From assembly GCA_038530925.1 (NCBI GenBank), contig JBCBCG010000172.1, positions 1 to 9,594 on the forward strand: 9,594 nucleotides of DNA. Direction: 5' to 3'. Made by a program: the position numbers and the translations under genes. Below, in pieces: positions 1 through 6,224 of this stretch (positions are counted from its first letter, which is position 1; each line of letters starts with the position of its first letter). The DNA comes from JALEGB01 sp038530925 (GTDB lineage: Bacteria; Pseudomonadota; Alphaproteobacteria; Rhodobacterales; Rhodobacteraceae). The notes under the pieces were generated by a model that was not told the DNA's origin, made no database searches, and saw nothing but the letters and a program-made list of their open reading frames with translations.

Positions 1-1
1 G

Positions 2-1537
2 ATGCTCGCCTGCGCGCGGATCGGCGCGGTGCATTCGGTGGTGTTCGGCGGCTTCGCCGCGAACGAGCTCGCCGTCCGGCTCGAGGACGCGGCGCCAAAG
101 GCGATCCTCGCCGCCTCCTGCGGGATCGAGCCGGGCCGCGTTGTGCCCTATAAGCCTTTGATCGACAAAGCGATCGAGATTTCGTCCCATAAGCCCGAGC
201 ATTGCGTGGTGCTGCAGCGGCCGCAGGCGGCGGCGAGCCTGATCAACCCGATCGACAGCGACTGGGAGGTGTTCCAGCAAGACACTGAGCCCGCGCCTTG
301 CGCGCCGGTGGGCGGCGCCGACCCGCTCTACATTCTCTACACCTCCGGCACGACCGGTCAGCCGAAAGGCGTCGTCCGCCACAATGGCGGGCACATGGTC
401 GCGCTGAAATGGACGATGAAGAACATCTACGACATCGAGCCGGGCGATGTGTATTGGGCGGCCTCGGATGTGGGCTGGGTGGTCGGCCATTCCTACATCG
501 TCTACGCCCCGCTGCTGCATGGCTGCGCCACGGTGATGTTCGAAGGCAAACCGGTCGGCACGCCCGACGCCGGCGTGTTCTGGCGCGTGATCCAAGAGCA
601 TAAGGTCAAATGCCTCTTCACCGCGCCCACCGCCTTCCGCGCCATCCGCCGCGCCGATCCGAACGGCGAGTTCGTCACGAAATACGATCTCTCCAGCCTG
701 AAATCCCTGTTCCTCGCCGGCGAGCGCGCCGATCCGCCGACGCTGGAATGGGCGGCGCAGCAGCTGAACGTGCCGGTGATCGACCATTGGTGGCAAACCG
801 AGACAGCATGGGCGATCTGCGCCAATCCGATCGGCGTCGAGGAGCTTCCGATCAAGCTCGGCTCTCCGGCTCTGCCGATGCCGGGCTATGAGGTCGTCGT
901 GTTGAACGAGGAAGGCCAGCCGAAACCCGCCGGCGAGCTGGGCGCCGTTTGCGTGAAGCTGCCGCTGCCGCCGGCGACGCTGCCGACGCTCTGGAACGCG
1001 GAGGATCGCTTCCGCCGCTCGTACCTCGAGCGCTATCCTGGCTATTACGAGACGGGCGACGCGGGCTATATCGACGAAGACGGCTACCTCTTCATCATGG
1101 CGCGCACCGATGATGTGATCAACGTCGCCGGCCACCGGCTCTCCACAGGCGCGATGGAGGAGGTCCTGGCGAGCCATCCGGACGTCGCCGAATGCGCCGT
1201 GATCGGCGTCGCCGACACGCTGAAGGGCCAACTGCCGCTCGGGTTCCTCTGCCTCAGCGCCGGCTGCACCCGCCCGGCGGAGCAGGTGCGCGACGAGGCG
1301 GTGAAGCTGGTGCGAGACCGGATCGGGCCCGTCGCCGCGTTCAAAAACGCGGTGGTGGTCGACCGCCTGCCAAAGACGCGCTCGGGCAAGATCCTGCGCG
1401 GCGCGATGGCGAAGATCGCCGACGGCGCGCCGGGCAAAACGCCGGCGACGATTGATGATCCGGCCATTCTAGAGGAGATCGCCGCGGCGCTGAAAGGCCT
1501 CGGCTACGCCCAGGCCGGCGCGACGGCTCAGGGCTAA
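2..1537 (+). CDS. prpE: Propionyl-CoA synthetase (propionate--CoA ligase), 5' end outside the window
   Basis: This ANL-superfamily AMP-forming ligase activates propionate with ATP and CoA to propionyl-CoA in the cytoplasm. 511 residues are visible; the family is about 630 long, so roughly the first 120 are missing upstream and the first Met here is internal. Window-residue landmarks: the adenylate-forming loop YTSGTTGQPKG at 113-123; WWQTETAW near 263-270, where PrpE proteins I know have Gly before the Trp and this one has Ala269; the hinge motif RTDDVINVAGHRL from 368; and the C-terminal PKTRSGKILRG with Lys463, equivalent to the catalytic lysine that is reversibly acetylated in Salmonella PrpE. 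The GHSYIVYAPLLHG segment, the LKGQ motif and the late TIDDPAILEEI favour PrpE over acetyl-CoA synthetase, but the substrate is inferred from family resemblance. The SDR gene follows on the same strand after 194 bp. Confidence 0.9.
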   Translation: MLACARIGAVHSVVFGGFAANELAVRLEDAAPKAILAASCGIEPGRVVPYKPLIDKAIEISSHKPEHCVVLQRPQAAASLINPIDSDWEVFQQDTEPAPCAPVGGADPLYILYTSGTTGQPKGVVRHNGGHMVALKWTMKNIYDIEPGDVYWAASDVGWVVGHSYIVYAPLLHGCATVMFEGKPVGTPDAGVFWRVIQEHKVKCLFTAPTAFRAIRRADPNGEFVTKYDLSSLKSLFLAGERADPPTLEWAAQQLNVPVIDHWWQTETAWAICANPIGVEELPIKLGSPALPMPGYEVVVLNEEGQPKPAGELGAVCVKLPLPPATLPTLWNAEDRFRRSYLERYPGYYETGDAGYIDEDGYLFIMARTDDVINVAGHRLSTGAMEEVLASHPDVAECAVIGVADTLKGQLPLGFLCLSAGCTRPAEQVRDEAVKLVRDRIGPVAAFKNAVVVDRLPKTRSGKILRGAMAKIADGAPGKTPATIDDPAILEEIAAALKGLGYAQAGATAQG

Positions 1538-1562
1538 CACCCTGCGCCGCCTCATGGTTCCA

Positions 1563-1591
1563 CGAGATCGACGCCGCGCGCGCCGATCTCG
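1563..1591 (+). terminator. Perfect inverted repeat just after prpE, possible terminator
   Basis: CGAGATCG at 1563-1570 and CGATCTCG at 1584-1591 form an 8-bp perfect stem around a 13-base loop, starting 26 bases after the prpE stop. No T-tract follows, so it is not a canonical intrinsic terminator. It could stabilise the mRNA 3' end or be an operator-like dyad. Confidence 0.3.
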
Positions 1592-1731
1592 CGCTCCGGC
1601 GCTGCGCCTGGCGATGGGCTTAACGCTTTCTTTATGCTTAGCGTCGAGCGTCCCGCTTCGACGACGGAGCGCGGGCGATGTGCGCGCGCCGAGGCTCGGC
1701 CGCGCGCCGCGCATCGGATCCGGGGGATCGC
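1592..1731 (+). promoter_or_regulatory. Leader region of the SDR gene
   Basis: This spacer contains a short AT-rich island at 1620-1640 that stands out from its GC-rich surroundings. TATGCT at 1633-1638 could be a -10 element, but I see no good -35 at 16-18 bp upstream. An imperfect hairpin follows: CGTCGA at 1642-1647 pairs with TCGACG at 1658-1663, with two more pairs past a one-base bulge. GGGGGA at 1722-1727 serves as ribosome binding site for the ATG at 1732. A promoter here is plausible but not demonstrated. Confidence 0.25.
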
Positions 1732-2538
1732 ATGGCGGACACCTTCGCAGGCAAAACAGTGATCGTGACGGGCGCATCGCGCGGCGTCGGTCGGGCGGCG
1801 GCGCTGCGGCTCGCCGAGCTTGGCGCGAATGTGATGCTCGCGGATCAAGACGAAGAGCGTCTGAAGGCCGCGAAAGAGGATTTTCCGATCGCCAAAGGCA
1901 CGGTGGCGCGCTTCACCTGCGACATCAGCCAGAAATTCGGCGTGAACAATCTGCTGGCGGCGACGCTCGACGCGTTTGAGAAGATCGACGCGGTGATCAC
2001 CACCATCTCCGATTTCGAGCGCGGTGATCCGCTGACGCTTCCCGTCGAAGCGCTCGACCGCACCCTGGCGCTTAATCTGCGATCGGCCTTTTTGCTGAGC
2101 CAGGCCGCCGCGAACAAGATGATCGCGCGGGCGGAGGCGGAGGGCCGCGACAGCGCCTCGGGCGCCATCGTCCATGTCTCGTCTCTTTCGGGCCAGCTCT
2201 CCTCGCCCGACATCGCCGCCCATGCGATCTCCTGCGCGGCGCTTGATCAGCTCACGCGCTCGCTGGCGGCCACGCTGGCGCCGAAGGGCCTGCGCGTGAA
2301 CGGCGTCGCGCCCGGCGGCGTGATGACGGACACGCTGCGCCGCGCCGTGGCGGATGATCCGCAGCTCCGCCCCGCCCTCATCGCCCGAACGCCGCTCGGC
2401 CGCATCGGCGAAGCGGCGGAAGCGGCGGAAGCGGCGCTGTTCCTCGCCTCCGACCGCGCGAGCTTCATCACCGGCCAGATCCTCACCATCGATGGCGGCC
2501 GGTCCGTCCTAGACCCGCTCGCCGCAGCGAATATGTGA
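1732..2538 (+). CDS. SDR-family protein with a non-canonical active site
   Basis: A 268-residue protein of classical short-chain dehydrogenase/reductase length. TGASRGVG at residues 13-20 is the dinucleotide-binding loop, and the acidic residue ending the second strand (LADQDE) suggests NAD(H) rather than NADP(H). The conserved Asn in the ALNLRSAF helix, the VSS motif (Ser151) and the C-terminal FLASDRASFITGQILTIDGG are present. The catalytic Tyr-x-x-x-Lys is not: the aligned positions are His164 (CAT, 2221-2223) and Cys168 (TGC, 2233-2235) in HAISCAALDQLTRSLA. Spacing is exact, with Ser151 13 residues before His164. The NNAG motif after strand 4 is also replaced (VITTISDF). The start at 1732 is preferred over ATG 1678 because it has a GGGGGA ribosome site and the fold begins at once; the extra 18 residues look random. 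Substrate unknown; it may be a pseudoenzyme or binding protein. Confidence 0.85.
   Translation: MADTFAGKTVIVTGASRGVGRAAALRLAELGANVMLADQDEERLKAAKEDFPIAKGTVARFTCDISQKFGVNNLLAATLDAFEKIDAVITTISDFERGDPLTLPVEALDRTLALNLRSAFLLSQAAANKMIARAEAEGRDSASGAIVHVSSLSGQLSSPDIAAHAISCAALDQLTRSLAATLAPKGLRVNGVAPGGVMTDTLRRAVADDPQLRPALIARTPLGRIGEAAEAAEAALFLASDRASFITGQILTIDGGRSVLDPLAAANM
2410..2436 (+). repeat. Three perfect 9-bp tandem copies inside the SDR gene
   Basis: GAAGCGGCG occurs three times in a row, encoding Glu-Ala-Ala three times in the helix before the FLASD motif. The helix has the usual SDR length here, so the repeat replaced residues rather than adding any. Confidence 0.85.
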
Positions 2539-2555
2539 GCGGTCGCCCTCTCTCT

Positions 2556-4196
2556 TCAGTGCCGGAAATGCCGATTGCCGGTGAAGACCATGGTGAGGCC
2601 GGCGTCGTTCGCGGCGGCGATCACCTCTTCGTCGCGGATCGAGCCGCCCGGCTGGATCACAGCGGCCGCGCCCGCCTCGGCGGCGGCGAGCACGCCGTCC
2701 GCGAAGGGAAAGAACGCGTCTGACGCGACGGCGGAGCCCTCGATGCGCGCCGCATCGGCCTCTCCGCGGGCGTCTTCGGCCTTGCGGGCGGCGATCCTGG
2801 TGCTGTCGACGCGGCTCATCTGCCCGGCGCCGACGCCGGCGGTCGCGCCGCCTTGCGCGAAGACGATCGCGTTTGATTTCACATGTTTGGCCACTGTCCA
2901 GGCGAAGAGCAGATCGCGCAGCTCCGCGCCTGTGGGCGCGCGCTTCGTCACAACCTGAAGCGCCTCCTCCGCCACTGAGAGCGCATCGCGATCCTGGACC
3001 AGAAGCCCGCCCGCGACCGAGACGAAACGCCGGCCCGGCGCAGCCGGATCGGCGAGACCGCCTGTCTCAAGCAAGCGGAGCTTGGGCTTGGCGGCGAAGA
3101 GATCCCGCGCTTCCGGCGTCACGCTCGGGGCGATGACGACTTCGGTGAAGATCTCAAGGATCGCCGCCGCCGCGCGCCCGTCGAGCGGCCGGTTCGTGGC
3201 GACGACGCCGCCAAAGGCGCTCACCGGATCGCAGGCGCGGGCCCGGCGGTAGGCGCGCGTCAGATCCTCGCCCAGCGCGACGCCGCAGGGATTGGCGTGC
3301 TTGATGATCGCCACCGCCGGCCGGCCGAAGCGCTCCAACTCGCTCACCAGCTCGAACGCGGCGTCGGCGTCGTTGATATTGTTGTAGCTGAGCGGCTTGC
3401 CCTGCAAGGAGGTCGCAGTGGCGACGCCCGGCCGCAGCGCGCCGCGCGGCGCGCCCTCGCCGCGCATAAGATAAAAGCCGGCGCTCTGATGGGGGTTCTC
3501 GCCATAAGCGGGCAGGCTCGCGCGCTCGACCGAGAGCGACAGCCGCTCCGGAAAAGGATCGTCCTGCTGCTCGGCGAACCAGCGCGAGACCGCGGCGTCA
3601 TAAGCGGCGGTGCGCGCGAAGGCTTTCGCCGCGAGCTGGCGCCGCATGGCGGCGGAGACGCCGCCCTCGCCCTCGATCGCCTCGATCAGCGCCGGATAAT
3701 CCGCTGGATCCGTCGCCACGGCCACATGCGCATGGTTCTTCGCCGCCGAGCGGATCATCGCCGGCCCGCCGATATCGATCTGCTCGATCGCATCATCGAA
3801 CGCAGCGCCCGCCGCGACGGTCGCTTCAAACGGATAGAGGTTGACCACCACAAGATCGATCGGCGCGAAGCCTTGGCCGGCGAGCGCCGCCGTATGCTCG
3901 GGATCGTCGCGCTTGGCGAGCAGCCCGCCATGGATCGCGGGATGCAGCGTTTTGACCCTGCCGCCGAGCATCTCCGGCGCGCCCGTCTCCTCAGCCACAT
4001 CCGTCACGCTCACACCGAAGCCGCGCAGCGCCGCCGCGGTGCCGCCGGTGGAGAGGATCTGAATGTCGGCCGACGCCAACGCCCGCGCCAAGGGTTCAAG
4101 CCCGGCTTTGTCTGAAACCGAGATCAGCGCGCGGCGGATCGGAACCGACGCGGAGGCGGCGTTTGGCGAGGTGTTCAAAGCGGTGGCTTGCGTCAT
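2556..4196 (-). CDS. purH: Bifunctional AICAR transformylase / IMP cyclohydrolase
   Basis: PurH carries out the last two steps of de novo IMP synthesis in the cytoplasm: formyl transfer from 10-formyl-tetrahydrofolate to AICAR, then ring closure to IMP. The 546 residues compare with about 530 in E. coli. The N-terminal MGS-like cyclohydrolase domain starts at about residue 21 (RRALISVSDKAG) and includes LSTGGTAAAL, KTLHPAIHGGLLA and QIDIGGPAMIRSAAKN. The transformylase domain follows with AYGENPHQ, LSYNNINDADAA, the catalytic Lys299-His300 in IIKHANPCGVAL, AWTVAKHVKSNA, GAGQMSRVDS and the conserved end SDAFFPFADG to FTGNRHFRH. It appears intact. The first 20 residues are poorly conserved and no strong ribosome site precedes the ATG, so the exact start is less sure than the identity. 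It is last in the rsmB - heparinase-like - purH series and converges on the SDR gene with a 17-bp gap. Confidence 0.97.
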   Translation of the reverse strand: MTQATALNTSPNAASASVPIRRALISVSDKAGLEPLARALASADIQILSTGGTAAALRGFGVSVTDVAEETGAPEMLGGRVKTLHPAIHGGLLAKRDDPEHTAALAGQGFAPIDLVVVNLYPFEATVAAGAAFDDAIEQIDIGGPAMIRSAAKNHAHVAVATDPADYPALIEAIEGEGGVSAAMRRQLAAKAFARTAAYDAAVSRWFAEQQDDPFPERLSLSVERASLPAYGENPHQSAGFYLMRGEGAPRGALRPGVATATSLQGKPLSYNNINDADAAFELVSELERFGRPAVAIIKHANPCGVALGEDLTRAYRRARACDPVSAFGGVVATNRPLDGRAAAAILEIFTEVVIAPSVTPEARDLFAAKPKLRLLETGGLADPAAPGRRFVSVAGGLLVQDRDALSVAEEALQVVTKRAPTGAELRDLLFAWTVAKHVKSNAIVFAQGGATAGVGAGQMSRVDSTRIAARKAEDARGEADAARIEGSAVASDAFFPFADGVLAAAEAGAAAVIQPGGSIRDEEVIAAANDAGLTMVFTGNRHFRH

Positions 4197-4198
4197 CA

Positions 4199-4243
4199 GG
4201 CGAGGTCTTCAGTGGCGAGGCTTCAGCAGGCGAGGCTTCATTT
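4199..4243 (-). repeat. Three tandem 15-bp units directly upstream of purH
   Basis: On the + strand the units are GGCGAGGTCTTCAGT (4199-4213), GGCGAGGCTTCAGCA (4214-4228) and GGCGAGGCTTCATTT (4229-4243). They share a GGCGAGG-CTTCA core. In the purH transcript they form the last 47 bases before the start codon, and each unit offers a GAAG that could act as a weak ribosome site. An in-frame TGA at 4209-4211 excludes translation as an N-terminal extension of purH. The repeats fill about half of the 81-bp gap to the upstream gene. Confidence 0.8.
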
Positions 4244-4277
4244 CCGGCGGCGCTGCGGCCGCCGCAGCCGCATCCCC

Positions 4278-6116
4278 TTACGCTTTAGGAGGCGAAGAGG
4301 CGATGGTTTTCGCGCCGCCGCCAGGCGCCAGATCGTCGCCCTCAAGATCCTGAAGCATCAGCGCCGCGACATCCTTCGGCGCGCTCTCCGCATCGCCGAC
4401 GCGCCGGAACGCCCAACGCATCTGGGTTTGCGCGTCGCGCGCGGCGGCGGTCGCGACGATCTGCTGGCTCTCCCGCGGCGCGCCGCCATCGCCGAGATAA
4501 ACGCTCCGCGCCAGCGACAGCGCGCCGCCCGCTTGGCGCATCACCCAGACTTCGTCGCTCGGCAGCCGCAGCGTCACCGCATCGCCATCAGCGACCAACG
4601 CCGCGGCGATGTCGGGATGCAGATGAAAGCGAGCGGTGAAGGGAAGCCCACGCTCGCGCTGCGCGCGGGGCGCTTTTGCGAGCCGACGCTCGAACCGGCG
4701 CATCTCTCCCTCCGCGATGGTGAGGCTATCCTCCCCGCGGAAATCGCCGCCATCGACGCTCAGAAACAACCGCCGCGTCACGCGCGCGCCAAAGGCTTCG
4801 AAATAGCCGTCATGACGCGCCAACACCCAGACGCCGTTGCGCTCGAGCTTGCGCTCGCCGACCGTGGCGATCGGACCGGCGATCAGCGGCGCGGCGATTT
4901 CGGCGTCGGCGCCGCTCGCCTCGGCGGCGCTGGTGAAGGGCGCGCCGTCTAAGGTGAGCGTCGAGTGCGCCTCGGCGCTGCGCCCGAAGCGCGCCCATTC
5001 CTCGCCCAACCGAAGGCCGGAGCCGCAATTGACGATCACGCGGCGACGCCCCGCGCTCATCTCGAAGGAAAGGGCGCTGGCGTGGCCGGTCTCGGCCGCG
5101 GGCCCGATCGGCGCTTCGCCGCAATCGACGTAAATCGCGACGCGCCCGCCGGCCATGCGCTCATAGCGCCCTTCGCTCAAGGATTGCGGCGCGGATTGAG
5201 GCAGGCGCAAGCGGCTCAGCTCCGCTTCAACCGCGCCGTCGGCGCAGGCGCCGCCGCCATGGAAGGCGGGCAAGCCGCCATCCGCGGCGCGGAAGAACCG
5301 CACGGCCATCGCCAACGCTTCGATCGCCGCATCAAGCAGCGGCGGCGCGTCGACATCCGCCGCCGCATAGCGCTCGCGCAGCAAACGCATGTGACGCAGA
5401 AGCGTCAGCGCATCCTCCGGCGCGCGGCTGAGCGGGCAGCCATCCGCCAGCAATCCGGCGCTCAGCGCGTCATCGAGCGCCCGGCTCAGCGCGTCGCGCT
5501 CGGCCTCCCAGCCTTGCGCCGCAAGCGACAGCTCCGCCAGCGCCGCGGCGACGCGCAAGCGCGGCATGCCGGGCTCGAGTTCTTCCAGCCGGCGCGCCAG
5601 CCAATGGCCATGGGCCGAGACCACTTTGAGCGCGCGCTCGCGCCGGGCCGGATCGCGCGGCGCGACCAGACGGGCGTGCAGGATCAGCGCGCGCAACCGC
5701 CGCGCGGCGACATCGTCGCGCCAGATGACCGGATCGAAGCGATCGCCGCATTCGCGGCTCCAAGCGTCGAACAAATCGCGCGCGCACTCCGCCGCTGCAG
5801 CCCCGCCAAGCGCTTCGAGGTCATCGAGCCATTCAAAGCTGTGCGCGACGGCGCGCCACGGCGCGCGGGTGGAGGCGTCGCGCCACAAGGCGCGCGGATC
5901 CGCGGGCTCGAGGCTTTGATCGGCGAAAGCGAAAACGCCCGACACCAGCTGGCGCCCCGCATCGGAGCGGCCTGTCTCGTCTGTTTCGAGATCGAGCAGG
6001 ATCTCGCCGGCCTGCGCCTTGCGGAACGCGGCCTTCAGCGCGCCAGGATCGCTGAAGCTGCGCCGCAGCCGCCGGCGTAGCGTCTCCGCCAAAGAGAGTT
6101 TCGCGGCTCCGCTCAT
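4278..6116 (-). CDS. Heparinase II/III family protein
   Basis: A 612-residue protein matching the heparinase II/III-like family (PF07940 type). The N-terminal half is an alpha-helical toroid (SFEWLDDLEALGG near residues 92-104, DVAARRLRALILHARL after it). The C-terminal half is the beta-sandwich domain with GHASALSFEMSAGRRRVIVNCGSG (His345), HSTLTLDGAPF (His384), TRRLFLSVDGGDFRGEDSL and FHLHPDIAA. There is no signal peptide or membrane segment, so it probably stays in the cytoplasm, unlike secreted polysaccharide lyases. Characterised family members cleave uronic-acid glycosaminoglycans, but I cannot assign a substrate; action on an endogenous surface polysaccharide is a guess. A GAGGGG run lies 13 or more bases upstream of the ATG. 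Its place between rsmB and purH is one I recall from other alphaproteobacteria, which suggests a housekeeping role. Confidence 0.9.
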   Translation of the reverse strand: MSGAAKLSLAETLRRRLRRSFSDPGALKAAFRKAQAGEILLDLETDETGRSDAGRQLVSGVFAFADQSLEPADPRALWRDASTRAPWRAVAHSFEWLDDLEALGGAAAAECARDLFDAWSRECGDRFDPVIWRDDVAARRLRALILHARLVAPRDPARRERALKVVSAHGHWLARRLEELEPGMPRLRVAAALAELSLAAQGWEAERDALSRALDDALSAGLLADGCPLSRAPEDALTLLRHMRLLRERYAAADVDAPPLLDAAIEALAMAVRFFRAADGGLPAFHGGGACADGAVEAELSRLRLPQSAPQSLSEGRYERMAGGRVAIYVDCGEAPIGPAAETGHASALSFEMSAGRRRVIVNCGSGLRLGEEWARFGRSAEAHSTLTLDGAPFTSAAEASGADAEIAAPLIAGPIATVGERKLERNGVWVLARHDGYFEAFGARVTRRLFLSVDGGDFRGEDSLTIAEGEMRRFERRLAKAPRAQRERGLPFTARFHLHPDIAAALVADGDAVTLRLPSDEVWVMRQAGGALSLARSVYLGDGGAPRESQQIVATAAARDAQTQMRWAFRRVGDAESAPKDVAALMLQDLEGDDLAPGGGAKTIASSPPKA

Positions 6117-6181
6117 CAGCCGATGTCGCCCCCTCGCATCGCGCCGCCGGCGCTCGCACGCCGCCGCCCGGCCGGCGCGCC

Positions 6182-6205
6182 ATGGTTCGGCTTATGAGCC
6201 ATAAG
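6182..6205 (-). promoter_or_regulatory. Overlapping alternative hairpins between rsmB and the heparinase-like gene
   Basis: Two mutually exclusive foldings share the same bases: CTTATG (6191-6196) with CATAAG (6200-6205) around a 3-base loop, and ATGGTTC (6182-6188) with GAGCCAT (6196-6202) around a 7-base loop with one G-T pair (allowed as G-U in the + strand RNA but A-C in the - strand RNA). The transcript of interest runs on the - strand, where only the first is perfect. It may be a weak terminator, a processing site or a protein-binding dyad. No T-tract follows. Confidence 0.35.
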
Positions 6206-6224
6206 TTTCCAACGCATTAGTCAA
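6196..6224 (-). promoter_or_regulatory. Possible promoter for the heparinase-like gene and purH
   Basis: On the - strand TTGACT (6224-6219) overlaps the rsmB stop codon and is a 5/6 match to a -35 element. TATGGC begins 15 bases later, a poor -10 with short spacing. If active, it would let the last two genes be transcribed apart from rsmB. Confidence 0.18.

Noticed and set aside
1552..2223. 223-codon - strand frame over the SDR gene and its leader
   Set aside because: No recognisable domain; it overlaps the SDR coding frame, which has a full set of fold motifs.
3297..4115. Long + strand open frame (272 codons) across purH
   Set aside because: It lies opposite purH, whose motifs are complete; the translation is Arg-rich and repetitive with no domain, as expected of a GC-rich shadow frame.
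4965..6080. 371-codon + strand frame opposite the heparinase-like gene
   Set aside because: Arg/Ala/Gln-rich translation without motifs, fully inside a well-supported gene on the other strand.
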